From positions 1 to 64,000 of the forward strand of contig NZ_LZZW01000012.1 in assembly GCF_014170375.1 (NCBI RefSeq): a DNA stretch of 64,000 nucleotides, written 5' to 3'. Under the pieces are notes generated by a model. That model was not told the origin of the DNA, ran no database searches, and was given only the letters and a program-made list of their open reading frames with translations. The stretch's first letter is position 1. Every line of letters begins with the position of its first letter. The translations under genes were made by a program, and so were the position numbers. Below are positions 36,405 to 45,654 of this stretch, piece by piece. This DNA is from Variovorax sp. UMC13. GTDB lineage: Bacteria > Pseudomonadota > Gammaproteobacteria > Burkholderiales > Burkholderiaceae_C.

Positions 36405-39400
36405 ATGAAGCGGATGTTGATCAACGCCACGCAGCCGGAAGAGCGCCGCCTGGCCATCGTCGACGGGCAGAAGCTCCTCGACTACGAAATCGAAATCGAA
36501 GGGCGCGAACAGCGCAAGGGCAACATCTACAAGGCCGTCGTCACGCGCGTCGAGCCCTCGCTCGAAGCCTGTTTCGTCGACTACGGCGAAGACCGCCACG
36601 GCTTCCTGCCCTTCAAGGAAATCTCCAAGCAGTACTTCGCCGAAGGCGTGTCGGCCAGCCAGGCCCGCATCCAGGACGCGATCCGCGAAGGCCAGGAACT
36701 GGTCGTGCAGGTCGAGAAGGAAGAGCGCGGCAACAAGGGCGCGGCCCTGACCACCTTCGTCTCGCTGGCCGGCCGCTACGTCGTGCTGATGCCGAACAAC
36801 CCGCGCGGCGGCGGCGTCTCGCGCCGCATCGAGGGCGACGACCGGGCCGAGCTCAAGGAGGCGATGGACCAGCTCGAGTACCCGAAGGGCATGAGCATCA
36901 TCGCGCGCACCGCCGGCATCGGCCGCTCGGCGCCCGAACTCCAGTGGGACCTGAACTACCTGCTCAAGCTCTGGACCGCCATCGACGGCGCGGCCAAGGG
37001 CGCCAAGGGCGCCTTCCTGATCTACCAGGAATCCTCGCTCGTCATCCGCGCGATCCGTGACTACTTCAATCACGACATCGGCGACATCCTGATCGACACC
37101 GACGACATCTACGAGCAGGCCCAGCAGTTCATGGCCCACGTGATGCCGGAGCATGCGGCCCGCGTGAAGCGCTACCGCGACGACGCGGCGCTGTTCAGCC
37201 GCTTCCAGATCGAGCATCAGATCGAGTCGGCCTACGCCCGCACCGTGCAACTGCCCTCGGGCGGCGCGATCGTGATCGACCACACCGAAGCGCTGGTGTC
37301 CATCGACGTCAACTCGGCCCGCGCCATCAAGGGCGGTGACATCGAAGAGACCGCCACCCGCACCAACCTCGAGGCCGCCGACGAAGTGGCCCGCCAGATG
37401 CGCCTGCGCGACCTGGGCGGCCTGATTGTCATCGACTTCATCGACATGGACGAGTCGAAGAACCGCCGCGAGGTCGAAAGCCGCCTGCGCGACGCGCTCC
37501 GGCAGGACCGCGCCCGCGTGCAGTTCGGCTCGATCAGCAAGTTCGGCCTGATGGAAATGAGCCGCCAGCGCCTGAAGCCGGCGCTCAGCGAAGGCTCGTC
37601 GATCCCCTGCCCCCGTTGCGGCGGCTCGGGCCACATCCGCGACACCGAATCGAGCGCGCTGCAGATCCTGCGCATCATTCAGGAAGAGTGCCTGAAGGAC
37701 AACACGGCCGCCGTGCACGTCCAGGTGCCGGTCGAAGTGGCCTCCTTCCTGCTGAACGAGAAGCGCCCCGAGATCGCCAAGATCGAGCTCAAGCAGCGCG
37801 TGACCGTGCTGATGGTGCCCAACAAGACCTTCGAGACGCCGCACTACAAGCTCGAGCGCCTCAAGCACGACGACCCGCGCCTCGACCACATCCAGGCCAG
37901 CTACAAGATGGCCGAGGAGGTGGAAGACCCGACCTCGGTCACGCGCCGCTCGCAGGAACCGACCAACAAGCAGACCCCGGTGATCAAGGGCGTGCTGCCC
38001 GACGCACCGGCACCGGTCGCCGTGCCCAAGCCCGAACCGGTCCGCCCGCCCGTCGCGGTGCAGCCACCCGTGGCGCCGCCGCCCGCGGCCCCCGTGGCCG
38101 CGCCGGCCGAAGGCGGCTTCTTCGCCTTCATCAAGCGCCTGTTCGGCGCCGAGACGCCCGCGGCCAAGCCCGCGGCGGCTTCCAGCACCGGCACCCCCGC
38201 CAGCGCCATCCCGGTAGAAGCACCGAAGCCACGCCGCGACGGCCGTGGCGGACGCGACGGCGAAGCCCGTTCGGCGCGCGACGGCGAACAACGCCGCGGT
38301 GGCCGCGGTGAAGGCCGTGGCGGCCGTGACGGCGAAGGCCGTGGTGGTCGCGACGGCGAACGCCGCGGCGGTCGCGGTGGCGAACGTTCGGGTGAACGCG
38401 CCGGCGAACGCCAACCGCGTGAAGCCCGGACCGAACTCCGCAGCGACGCACCCGTGCGTGAAGCACGCGAACCGCGCGAGCCCCGTGAACCGCGTGAAGG
38501 CGGCCGCGAAGGCCGCGGCCCGCGCAACGGCGGCCGTGGCGAACGCCGCGACGCCGACCGTCCGGTGACGCTGGAAGGCGCGGACGGCCAGCAGGAAGCG
38601 GTCCAGAACCTGGCGCCGGCCGTCGATGAAAACGGTGCGCCGATCGAGCGCGCACCGCGCGCCCGCCGTGAACGCGGCGAGCGTGGCGAACGTGGTGGCG
38701 AGCGCAACGGCGAGGCACGCGAACGCGGCACCGCCGAAGCGCCCGCGCGCTTCCTGAACGGCGATGCGTCGTCTTCGGACGGCACGAGCGCCGAGCGCAA
38801 CGAGCGCGCGCCGCGTGAGGAACGTGCGCCGCGTGAAGAACGCGCCCCCCGCGAAGACCGTGCGCCGCGCGAAGAGCGCACACCGCGCGAGGACCGCGAG
38901 CCCCGTGGCGAACGCGCCGGTGAAGGCCGCCGCGAACGCCGCGACGGCACGCCGCGCCCTGCCGAGTCGGCGCCCGACGCCCTCGCGGCCGTGAATCCCG
39001 AGGCGCTCGAAGGCCAGGCCGACAACGGTGCAGCGACCGAGCAGGCCCCTCGCCGCGACGGCGACGAACGCCGCGGTCGCTCGCGTGACCGCTACGGCCG
39101 TGATCGCCGCGAGCGCGCACCGCGCGAAGGCGACGAGACGGTCGCGGCCACGGAAGCCGAAGCCGTTGCTGCGGAACCGGCGGCTCCCGTCGCCGTCACA
39201 CCCGCGCAGCCGGTCGCCGAAGCCGTGGTGGCGGCCGCTCCGGTCGTTGCGACGCCGGTGCCCGAAGTCCAGGCCGCGCCGGTGGAAGCCGCTCCGGTCC
39301 GCACCGAGCGCGCGCCTCGCCCCGCGGCGGCCGCACCGGCGGTGGTGCACAGCCAGCCGGCCAACGGCCGCGGCGCGCTGCCGAAGGTTCAGCCCTTCGA

Positions 39401-39653
39401 GTTGCCCCTGGCGGAACTCGCCCAGGTGGCGGAAGGTTCGGGGCTGCATTGGGTGAACTCCGATGCCGAGCGCGTCGCACAGGTTCGCGCCGCCATCGCG
39501 GCCGAAGTCAAGCCGATCCACGTGCCACGCGAACGCCCGCCCGTGCCGGTGCTGGACGAAGGCCCGCTGGTGCTGGTCGAAACGCGCCGCGACCTGGCCG
39601 CCACGGTGTTGCCGTTCGAACGCGCCGCGCACGAGGGCGACACCGCTCGCTGA
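36405..39653 (+). CDS. rne: Ribonuclease E
   Basis: Essential endonuclease for mRNA turnover and rRNA and tRNA processing; core of the degradosome. It has 1082 residues. The N-terminal catalytic half has an S1 domain ([20 protein letters not shown]), metal-binding Asp301 ([13 protein letters not shown]) and Asp344 ([10 protein letters not shown]), and the zinc link Cys402-x2-Cys405 ([12 protein letters not shown]). The C-terminal half from about residue 540 is disordered: Pro/Ala-rich, then Arg/Gly/Glu repeats, then Ala/Val-rich. Such tails bind RNA and partner proteins. A short basic-hydrophobic segment [10 protein letters not shown] near residue 570 resembles the membrane-targeting helix. 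Confidence 0.96.
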   Translation: MKRMLINATQPEERRLAIVDGQKLLDYEIEIEGREQRKGNIYKAVVTRVEPSLEACFVDYGEDRHGFLPFKEISKQYFAEGVSASQARIQDAIREGQELVVQVEKEERGNKGAALTTFVSLAGRYVVLMPNNPRGGGVSRRIEGDDRAELKEAMDQLEYPKGMSIIARTAGIGRSAPELQWDLNYLLKLWTAIDGAAKGAKGAFLIYQESSLVIRAIRDYFNHDIGDILIDTDDIYEQAQQFMAHVMPEHAARVKRYRDDAALFSRFQIEHQIESAYARTVQLPSGGAIVIDHTEALVSIDVNSARAIKGGDIEETATRTNLEAADEVARQMRLRDLGGLIVIDFIDMDESKNRREVESRLRDALRQDRARVQFGSISKFGLMEMSRQRLKPALSEGSSIPCPRCGGSGHIRDTESSALQILRIIQEECLKDNTAAVHVQVPVEVASFLLNEKRPEIAKIELKQRVTVLMVPNKTFETPHYKLERLKHDDPRLDHIQASYKMAEEVEDPTSVTRRSQEPTNKQTPVIKGVLPDAPAPVAVPKPEPVRPPVAVQPPVAPPPAAPVAAPAEGGFFAFIKRLFGAETPAAKPAAASSTGTPASAIPVEAPKPRRDGRGGRDGEARSARDGEQRRGGRGEGRGGRDGEGRGGRDGERRGGRGGERSGERAGERQPREARTELRSDAPVREAREPREPREPREGGREGRGPRNGGRGERRDADRPVTLEGADGQQEAVQNLAPAVDENGAPIERAPRARRERGERGERGGERNGEARERGTAEAPARFLNGDASSSDGTSAERNERAPREERAPREERAPREDRAPREERTPREDREPRGERAGEGRRERRDGTPRPAESAPDALAAVNPEALEGQADNGAATEQAPRRDGDERRGRSRDRYGRDRRERAPREGDETVAATEAEAVAAEPAAPVAVTPAQPVAEAVVAAAPVVATPVPEVQAAPVEAAPVRTERAPRPAAAAPAVVHSQPANGRGALPKVQPFELPLAELAQVAEGSGLHWVNSDAERVAQVRAAIAAEVKPIHVPRERPPVPVLDEGPLVLVETRRDLAATVLPFERAAHEGDTAR
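38235..38412 (+). repeat. Arg/Gly-rich repeat block in rne
   Basis: Codes for a run of [12 protein letters not shown] units (residues about 611-670) in the RNase E tail. The DNA repeats are imperfect and in frame, which marks an RNA-binding disordered segment rather than a mobile repeat. Confidence 0.8.
38802..38909 (+). repeat. Six 18-base tandem units (ERAPRE) in rne
   Basis: Six successive 18-base units encode [36 protein letters not shown] (residues 800-835). They are in frame, so slippage would change length by six residues without breaking the gene. Confidence 0.85.
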
Positions 39654-39666
39654 GCGCCGCCCCCCT

Positions 39667-39738
39667 GGGCACCCGCTCAGGGTGCCCGCATGCCGACCCC
39701 GACGTCGGCCGCCTTCACCGGCGGCCGACGTTTTTTTT
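39667..39738 (+). terminator. rne terminator with preceding hairpin
   Basis: A hairpin GGGCACCC/GGGTGCCC (39667-39674, 39680-39687) is followed by a 12-bp perfect stem ACGTCGGCCGCC/GGCGGCCGACGT (39702-39713, 39720-39731) and an eight-T run at 39731-39738. The second is a classical intrinsic terminator, 48 bases after the rne stop. Confidence 0.92.
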
Positions 39739-40034
39739 CGCCTTCCTGAAGCCAGGCGCTGCGCTGGTCGCCCTGCCCTCGCCTCGGAAACAAGTAGCAA
39801 CAAAGGTCCTCGGAGAGTGTGATTTTTCTTCGTACAAAAGTTCTACAAACGTATTTAGAATGTTGCATCGCACAACATGAAGTGGGACGTGAAATAGTGC
39901 CGGTCTGCGGTCTCTATAAAAAATGAGTACCGTAGACTTACAGGACAAACTAGAACAAATGTGTTCAAATTCTTTCCTGTAGTATTAAAGCGTTACACTG
40001 CCGCGCCGTAGGCAGAAACCCCAAGGGGATTCAC
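39739..40034 (+). promoter_or_regulatory. AT-rich promoter region of the exopolysaccharide genes
   Basis: About 300 bases, clearly more AT-rich than the rest of the window, with no gene. Candidate elements: TATAAA (39915-39920), TAGTAT (39981-39986), TACACT (39995-40000). Operator-like inverted repeats are ATGTTG/CAACAT (39860-39865, 39873-39878) and the near-palindrome GAACAAATTGTGTTC (39953-39967). AAGGGG precedes the first ATG. Which -10 is used cannot be decided. Confidence 0.5.
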
Positions 40035-40757
40035 ATGTTTCGTACCGATTCGACTGCGCAAGGCCATCTGCTCAGGCACCGCCCCTCCGGGCGCGGGGAG
40101 CCCGCACCCACGCCCATCGCCGCACAACCGAAGGGTCTGACGCCGTTGCAACGCGGCCTCAAACGAAGCGTGGACATCGTCGCGGCCCTGACCTTCTTCA
40201 CCTTCTTCGGCCCGATCTACCTGGTGGTGGCCCTGGCCGTCGCCATCAGCATGGGCCGGCCGGTGCACTTCTTCCAGACCCGGATGGGCGAAGGCGGCCA
40301 GCGCTTCAAGTTCTACAAGTTCCGCTCCATGGTGCGCAACTCCGAGAGCATCCTGGACGACTACCTGAGCAAGAACGACGTGGCCCGCACCCAGTGGGAA
40401 ACCTTCCAGAAGCTCGAAGTGGACCCGCGCATCACCCCGCTGGGCCGCCTGATCCGCAAGCTGAGCCTGGACGAGCTGCCGCAGTTCTGGAACGTGCTCA
40501 AGGGCGACATGAGCCTGATCGGCCCCCGCCCCTGCATGGAGCGCCAGCGCAGCCTCTACGGCAAGCACTGGGACCACTATTGCGCGATGCGCCCCGGCAT
40601 CACCGGCCTGTGGCAGGTGAGCGGCCGCAACCGGCTGTCCTACGCCCAGCGCGTCGAACTCGACGCGCAGTACGTCAACAACTGGTCGCTGTGGCTGGAC
40701 ATCAAGATCCTCGCCAAGACCGCGACGGCGGTGATCTCGGGCGAAGGCTCGCGCTGA
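40035..40757 (+). CDS. Undecaprenyl-phosphate sugar phosphotransferase (monotopic PGT)
   Basis: Initiates polysaccharide repeat-unit synthesis by moving a sugar-1-phosphate to undecaprenyl phosphate. The 240-residue protein is the short form: one hydrophobic re-entrant helix (IVAALTFFTFFGPIYLVVAL, residues 49-68) and the catalytic domain with KFYKFRSM, the Asp-Glu pair in LSLDELPQFWNVLKGDMSLI and PGITGLWQVSGRN. It lacks the multi-helix N-terminal half of WbaP/WcaJ. The sugar (galactose, glucose or other) cannot be told. First gene after the rne terminator. Confidence 0.9.
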   Translation: MFRTDSTAQGHLLRHRPSGRGEPAPTPIAAQPKGLTPLQRGLKRSVDIVAALTFFTFFGPIYLVVALAVAISMGRPVHFFQTRMGEGGQRFKFYKFRSMVRNSESILDDYLSKNDVARTQWETFQKLEVDPRITPLGRLIRKLSLDELPQFWNVLKGDMSLIGPRPCMERQRSLYGKHWDHYCAMRPGITGLWQVSGRNRLSYAQRVELDAQYVNNWSLWLDIKILAKTATAVISGEGSR

Positions 40758-40958
40758 GCGGGCGAAGGCCTGGAAAAGCGGCGGCTCGGCAACGGGCCGC
40801 TTCGCCTACCGCTTCCAGCCTCGCGCCAAACGAGGGATGATGCGGCGCAGAGGCCCGCCCCAGCGGATCGAGCGGCCGATGCGCCGCCCGGCCGCCGGTC
40901 CTCTCGAACCTTCTTCCTTCCAGCGGCGGCCCGACGGTCAACCTATCTCAGAGATTTC

Positions 40959-41927
40959 ATGAACGCGCTTCGCAAAGGCATCTACGTGGCGGGCCATCGA
41001 GGCATGGTCGGCAGCGCCATCGTGCGCACGCTCGAAGCCCTCGGCCACGAACGCATCATCACGCGCACCCACGCCGAACTCGACCTGACCGACCAGGCCG
41101 CCGTGCGCGACTTCTTCGCCACCGAGAAGCCCGACGCGGTGTACCTCGCCGCGGCCAAGGTGGGCGGCATCCATGCCAACGCCACCTACCCGGCCGAGTT
41201 CCTCTATGCCAACCTGATGCTCGAGGCCAACGTGGTCCACGAAGCCTGGCGCAGCGGCGTGACGCGGCTGCTGTTCCTCGGCTCGAGCTGCATCTACCCG
41301 CGCCTGGCTGCGCAGCCGATGGCCGAGGACGCCCTGCTCACCGGCAAGCTCGAGCCCACCAACGAGCCCTACGCCATCGCCAAGATCGCGGGCATCAAGC
41401 TCTGCGAGAGCTACAACCGCCAGTACGGCACCGACTACCGCAGCGTGATGCCGACCAACCTCTACGGGCCCGGCGACAACTACCACCCGGACAACAGCCA
41501 CGTGCTGCCGGCGCTGATCCGCCGCTTCCACGAAGCCCGGGAGGCCGCCGCGCCGTCCGTCGTGATCTGGGGCACGGGCACGCCCAAGCGCGAGTTCCTC
41601 TATGTGGACGACATGGCCGCAGCCTGCGTGCACGTCATGGACCTGCCGCGCGACCGCTATGCGGCCAGCACCGAGCCGATGAACAGCCACATCAACGTCG
41701 GCTGCGGGGAAGACCTGTCGATCGCCGAACTGGCGCAGCTGGTGGGCGAAGTGGTCGGCTACCGCGGCGAGATCCGCTGCGACGCCAGCAAGCCCGACGG
41801 CGCGCCGCGCAAGCTGCTCGATATCTCCCGCATCCGCGCCCTGGGCTGGGCCCCGCGCATCGGCCTGCGCGAAGGCATCGCGAGCGCATACCAGGACTTC
41901 CTGGCCCACGAACGCGTGGCCGCCTGA
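40959..41927 (+). CDS. fcl: GDP-L-fucose synthase
   Basis: NADPH-dependent epimerase-reductase that turns GDP-4-keto-6-deoxymannose into GDP-L-fucose. It has 322 residues of extended SDR fold. The cofactor loop is [13 protein letters not shown], the catalytic serine is in GSSCIYPR and the Tyr/Lys pair in [25 protein letters not shown] is a strong family signature. A 200-base spacer without a gene separates it from the phosphotransferase. The partner GDP-mannose dehydratase (gmd) is not in the window. Confidence 0.93.
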   Translation: MNALRKGIYVAGHRGMVGSAIVRTLEALGHERIITRTHAELDLTDQAAVRDFFATEKPDAVYLAAAKVGGIHANATYPAEFLYANLMLEANVVHEAWRSGVTRLLFLGSSCIYPRLAAQPMAEDALLTGKLEPTNEPYAIAKIAGIKLCESYNRQYGTDYRSVMPTNLYGPGDNYHPDNSHVLPALIRRFHEAREAAAPSVVIWGTGTPKREFLYVDDMAAACVHVMDLPRDRYAASTEPMNSHINVGCGEDLSIAELAQLVGEVVGYRGEIRCDASKPDGAPRKLLDISRIRALGWAPRIGLREGIASAYQDFLAHERVAA

Positions 41928-41940
41928 CATCCCAGCGCCC

Positions 41941-42921
41941 ATGCAAGCTGCCACCTCGCTCTCCCTGATTCCGCCCGGCACCGGCGGGGTGCGCGACTAC
42001 GCCGCCATTGTCGGCAGTTCGATCCATGCGCCGGTGCGCGAACTCTCCGCCCAGACCGACACCCGGGATTGGTCGGGCGACGTGCTGCTGCTGCATTTCA
42101 GCGGCTACGGCTATCACAAGCGCGGCATTCCCTCCTGGCTGCTCAAGGAACTCGCGAGCCTGCGCGAGCGCTTTCGCGTGTTCGGCGTGGTCTTTCACGA
42201 GCTCTATGCCTCCGGCCCACCCTGGCGTTCGGCCTTCTGGCTCAGCGGCATGCAGCGGCGCATCGCCAGCGAGCTGGCAGGCCAGGCCGACTTCTGGCTC
42301 ACCAACCGCGAACGCGCGGGCCATTGGCTGCGCGAACAGGCGCCCGAGGCGCCACACCGCGTGCTGCCCGTGTTCTCGAACGTGGGCGAGCCCGCCGCGG
42401 CCGAACACGAACGCGAGGCCTCGATCGTGGTCTTCGGCAGCGCCGGCATGCGCGCACCGGCCTATGCCTGGAACGATGGCGAGATCTTCCGCTTCGCCAA
42501 ACGGCATGGCCTGCGCATCGACGACGTCGGTGCGCCGCTGCAGGACCGCGCCCTGGCGAACCGCCTGATCGAGGAAGGGGTCCAGGTGCGCGGCATGCTG
42601 CCGGCCAAGGAGGTGAGCCGGGCCCTGTCCCAGGCACGCCACGGCGCGCTGGCCTATCCCGCCGACTTCGTCGGCAAGAGCGGCATCTTCGCTGCCTACG
42701 CCTCGCATGGCACCTGCCCGATCCTGCTCACCAAGGACCTGGCGCCCTGCGACGGCATGCGGCCCGATGTCGAGTACGCCGCCGGCTTCGATGCGCTGGA
42801 GCGCGATCCGGGGCTGGACCCGCAGGCCATCGGCCAGGCCGCGCGCCGCTGGTACGAGCCGCACTGCATCCAGGCCCACGCCGCGGCCCTGCAGGCGCTG
42901 AGCCGGAGGGCCCGCGCATGA
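41941..42921 (+). CDS. Putative glycosyltransferase
   Basis: A 326-residue protein with a GT-B-like layout: an N-terminal half with HFSGYGYHKRGIPSWLL and VFHELYA, and a C-terminal half with FAKRHGLRIDDVG and ALAYPADFVGKSGIFAAYAS (typical of the nucleotide-sugar-binding end). I do not recognise a named subfamily. Its place between fcl and the ligase/polymerase gene supports a role in repeat-unit assembly. It starts 13 bases after fcl and overlaps the next gene by 4 bases. Confidence 0.7.
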   Translation: MQAATSLSLIPPGTGGVRDYAAIVGSSIHAPVRELSAQTDTRDWSGDVLLLHFSGYGYHKRGIPSWLLKELASLRERFRVFGVVFHELYASGPPWRSAFWLSGMQRRIASELAGQADFWLTNRERAGHWLREQAPEAPHRVLPVFSNVGEPAAAEHEREASIVVFGSAGMRAPAYAWNDGEIFRFAKRHGLRIDDVGAPLQDRALANRLIEEGVQVRGMLPAKEVSRALSQARHGALAYPADFVGKSGIFAAYASHGTCPILLTKDLAPCDGMRPDVEYAAGFDALERDPGLDPQAIGQAARRWYEPHCIQAHAAALQALSRRARA

Positions 42922-44285
42922 AGCAGGGTGCCGTCTATTCCCAGCCGATGCCGGCCGCGCCGGGCGCCCGCGCCGCGGGCCGCGCGTCGACCCTCAGCGC
43001 GGCCGGCCGCATGTTCATCGCGGTGCTGCTGATCGTGGTGTTCGAGGGCGCGATGCGCAAATGGGTGGCGTCGTCGCTGACGCTGCCGTTGATCGGTCTG
43101 CGCGACCTGCTGGCCGTGGCGGTGGTGGCCCAGGCCGCCTGGTCGGGCCAGCTGCATCGCTACGCCAAGGTGACGGTGCCGCTGCTGGCCTGGTCCTGCT
43201 GCGTGATCGCCTGGGGGCTGATGCAGATGGTGGCCGGCGAGAGCTCGCCGATCGTGTTCCTGATCGGCATGCGCTTCTGGCTGCTCTACATCTGGTTCGG
43301 CGTGGCCGCCGCCGCCTCGATGAACGAGGCCGACTACCGCGCGGCCGTGCGGCTGGTCGTCGCCACCGTGATGGTGCTGGCGCCGCTGGCGGTGCTGCAG
43401 CACTATTCGGCGCCCGGCGCCACCATCAACCGCCAGCTCGACGGCGACGAGGACACCGTGTTCGTGGCCATCGCCGGCGTGGTGCGGACCACCGGCACCT
43501 TCAGCTTCACCTCGGGCTACGCCACCTACCTGATCATGGCGGCGCCGCTGGTCTTCGGCGTGCTCGCGGCCCGCAAGCAGGGCCGTCGCCAGCGCCTGTT
43601 CGCCTTCCTCGGCTTCGGCGCCTTCCTGCTGTGCAGCCTGATGAGCGGCTCGCGCGCGGCGGTGCTCTCGGCCGCCTTCATGCTGGCCGCCTACCTCGCC
43701 ACGCGGGTGCTGTTCGCCCGCAACCGCGACAAGCCGGCGGCGCTGGGCGCGGCGCTGGTGGCCTGCGTGCTGACCGCGGCCTTCGTGTTCTTCCTCTCCG
43801 ACGCGGTGCAGGTCACGCAGCAACGCTTCGAGCAGGCCGCCAGCGGCGAGGATTTCGCCGACCGCCTGCTCGCCACCTTCATCGGCGAGCCGAACGTGTT
43901 CGGTGCCTCGACCTGGCTGGGCGCCGGCCTGGGCGCGGGCTCGAACCTCGCGACCGCGCTCAACGCGAGCGCCACCAACTTCGGCCTGGCCGAATCGGAG
44001 ACCGGCCGCATCCTGCTCGAGGGCGGCCTGCTGGGCTTCGCCTTCATCGCCCTCAAGGTGCTGCTGCTGCTGACGGCGCTGGTCTCCAGCATCCGGCTGT
44101 CGGCCCAGCGGCACAGCGGCTTCCCGATCCTCGTGTGGCTGACGCTGGTGATCTCGCTCATGACCTGGCCGGCCATCGGCCAGCTCACGGCCAACGCACT
44201 CCTGGGCCTGCTGCTGGCTTACTTCCTGCTGCTGTTCCGCTATCCTTCGAACGATTTCTTCCCGGTGCGATTGCCCTCCAAGTGA
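42918..44285 (+). CDS. O-antigen ligase/polymerase (Wzy/WaaL)-like membrane protein
   Basis: A 455-residue protein with about ten membrane helices and the Wzy_C-type large periplasmic loop region (LLATFIGEPNVFGASTWLGA, ETGRILLEGGLLGFAFIALK). MSGSRAAVLSAAF in the middle is typical of the O-antigen ligase superfamily. It probably polymerises or ligates the exopolysaccharide repeat unit. ATG 42918 overlaps the upstream stop (ATGA). The same frame is open far upstream but that lies inside the glycosyltransferase gene. Confidence 0.82.
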   Translation: MKQGAVYSQPMPAAPGARAAGRASTLSAAGRMFIAVLLIVVFEGAMRKWVASSLTLPLIGLRDLLAVAVVAQAAWSGQLHRYAKVTVPLLAWSCCVIAWGLMQMVAGESSPIVFLIGMRFWLLYIWFGVAAAASMNEADYRAAVRLVVATVMVLAPLAVLQHYSAPGATINRQLDGDEDTVFVAIAGVVRTTGTFSFTSGYATYLIMAAPLVFGVLAARKQGRRQRLFAFLGFGAFLLCSLMSGSRAAVLSAAFMLAAYLATRVLFARNRDKPAALGAALVACVLTAAFVFFLSDAVQVTQQRFEQAASGEDFADRLLATFIGEPNVFGASTWLGAGLGAGSNLATALNASATNFGLAESETGRILLEGGLLGFAFIALKVLLLLTALVSSIRLSAQRHSGFPILVWLTLVISLMTWPAIGQLTANALLGLLLAYFLLLFRYPSNDFFPVRLPSK

Positions 44286-44334
44286 GCGGTGGCTGCGACG
44301 GACGCCGATCCGCCTCTTCCCCTTTTTCGCACCG

Positions 44335-45567
44335 ATGAAACTCCTCGTCTACGGCATCAACTTCGCGCCCGAACTCACCGGCATCGGAAAGTACAGCGGC
44401 GAAATGGTGGCCTGGCTGAGTGCACGCGGGCACGAAGTGCGCGTGATCACCGCCCCGCCCTATTACCCCGAGTGGAAGGTGCATGCGGGCTACAGCGCGA
44501 CGCGCTACGCCCGCGAGACCTGGCACGGCGCGCAGGTGTTCCGCACCCCGCTGTGGGTGCCCACCAAGGTCAACGGGACGCGCCGGCTGCTGCACCTGGC
44601 GAGCTTCGCGCTGGCCAGCATCCCCGCGCTGCTGGCCCAGTGGCGCTGGAAGCCCGACGTGATCTGGATGACCGAGCCGCCGCTGTTCTGCACCCCGGCC
44701 GGGCTGGCCTTCGCACGGCTGCGCTCGGCCAAGGCCTGGCTGCACATCCAGGACTACGAGGTCGATGCGGCCTTCGAGCTGGGCCTGCTCAAGGGGGCCC
44801 GCCTGCGGTCCTTCGTGGCCGGCGCCGAGCGCTGGCTGCTGGGCCGCTTCGACCGCGTCTCGACCATCTCGCAGCGCATGCTCGAGCGCGCCAGCGCCAA
44901 GGGCGTGCAGGCCACGCGGCTGCTGTCCTTCCCCAACTGGGCCGACATCTCGGCCATCCGGCCGCTGGCGGGACCGAGCCCCTACCGCGCCGAACTCGGC
45001 ATCGCCGACGATGCCGTGGTCGCGCTCTATGCCGGCAACATGGGCGCCAAGCAGGGCCTCGAACTGCTGGCGGACCTCGCGCTCGCCTTGCGCGCGCGGA
45101 CCGACATCGTGTTCGTCTTCTGCGGCGGCGGCGCCGGCCGCGACGCGCTGATGGCGCGCTGCGCCGGGCTCGACAGCGTGCGCTTCATCGACCTCCAGCC
45201 GGTCGAGCGCCTGGGCGACCTGCTGGGCCTGGCCGACGTCCACCTGCTGCCGCAGCGCGCCGATGCGGCCGACCTGGTCATGCCCTCGAAGCTCACCGGC
45301 ATGCTCAGCAGCGGCCGGCCGGTGCTGGCCGGCGCGCGGCCCGAAACGGAGCTGGGCCAGGTGGTGGCGCAATGCGGGCGCATCGTGCCGCCGGAAGACG
45401 CCGCGGCCTTCGCCGAAGCCCTGCTGCAGCTGGCCGCCGATCCCGCGCTGCGCCGCGAACTCGGCCTGCGCGCCCGCCGCTATGCCGAGGAGCGCCTGGA
45501 CCGCGACGCGGTGCTGGCGCGTTTCGAACGCGACCTGCAGGACTGCATCGGCCGGCGCGTGGACTGA
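44335..45567 (+). CDS. WcaI-like glycosyltransferase (GT4)
   Basis: A 410-residue GT4-type glycosyltransferase. N-terminal LVYGINFAPELTGIGKYSGE and ITAPPYYPEWKV match WcaI of colanic acid synthesis. The donor-side half has LYAGNMGAKQGLELLADLA, VFCGGGAGRDAL, and the E-x7-E-like stretch around LLPQRADAADLVMPSKLTGM. It probably adds fucose or another sugar to the repeat unit. It starts 49 bases after the ligase and ends just before a bidirectional terminator. Confidence 0.88.
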   Translation: MKLLVYGINFAPELTGIGKYSGEMVAWLSARGHEVRVITAPPYYPEWKVHAGYSATRYARETWHGAQVFRTPLWVPTKVNGTRRLLHLASFALASIPALLAQWRWKPDVIWMTEPPLFCTPAGLAFARLRSAKAWLHIQDYEVDAAFELGLLKGARLRSFVAGAERWLLGRFDRVSTISQRMLERASAKGVQATRLLSFPNWADISAIRPLAGPSPYRAELGIADDAVVALYAGNMGAKQGLELLADLALALRARTDIVFVFCGGGAGRDALMARCAGLDSVRFIDLQPVERLGDLLGLADVHLLPQRADAADLVMPSKLTGMLSSGRPVLAGARPETELGQVVAQCGRIVPPEDAAAFAEALLQLAADPALRRELGLRARRYAEERLDRDAVLARFERDLQDCIGRRVD

Positions 45568-45583
45568 GCGGCCTGTCCTGGCA

Positions 45584-45629
45584 CCGCCCATGAAAAAACC
45601 GCCTCGAGGGGCGGTTTTTTCATGGGCGG
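45584..45629. terminator. Bidirectional terminator with a perfect 20-bp stem
   Basis: Arms 45584-45603 and 45610-45629 are exact complements around a 6-base loop. The stem contains A6 on one side and T6 on the other, so it works for both converging transcripts (the glycosyltransferase operon and wza-wzc). Confidence 0.93.
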
Positions 45630-45654
45630 ACGGGGCATGCCGCCCCGCCGGATC

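Noticed and set aside
38235..38909. Possible CRISPR or minisatellite in the 3' half of rne
   Set aside because: Repeats are short, adjacent, without spacers, and in frame within a coding region; they encode a disordered protein tail.
36360..39803. A reverse-strand frame of over 1100 codons opposite rne
   Set aside because: It mirrors the GC-rich codon pattern of rne, shows no recognisable domain and is low-complexity (long runs of Phe/Ala/Arg/Gly). rne itself has clear catalytic motifs.
40758..40958. A gene or RNA in the gap between the phosphotransferase and fcl
   Set aside because: No frame with a ribosome-binding site, no terminator and no tRNA-like fold was seen.
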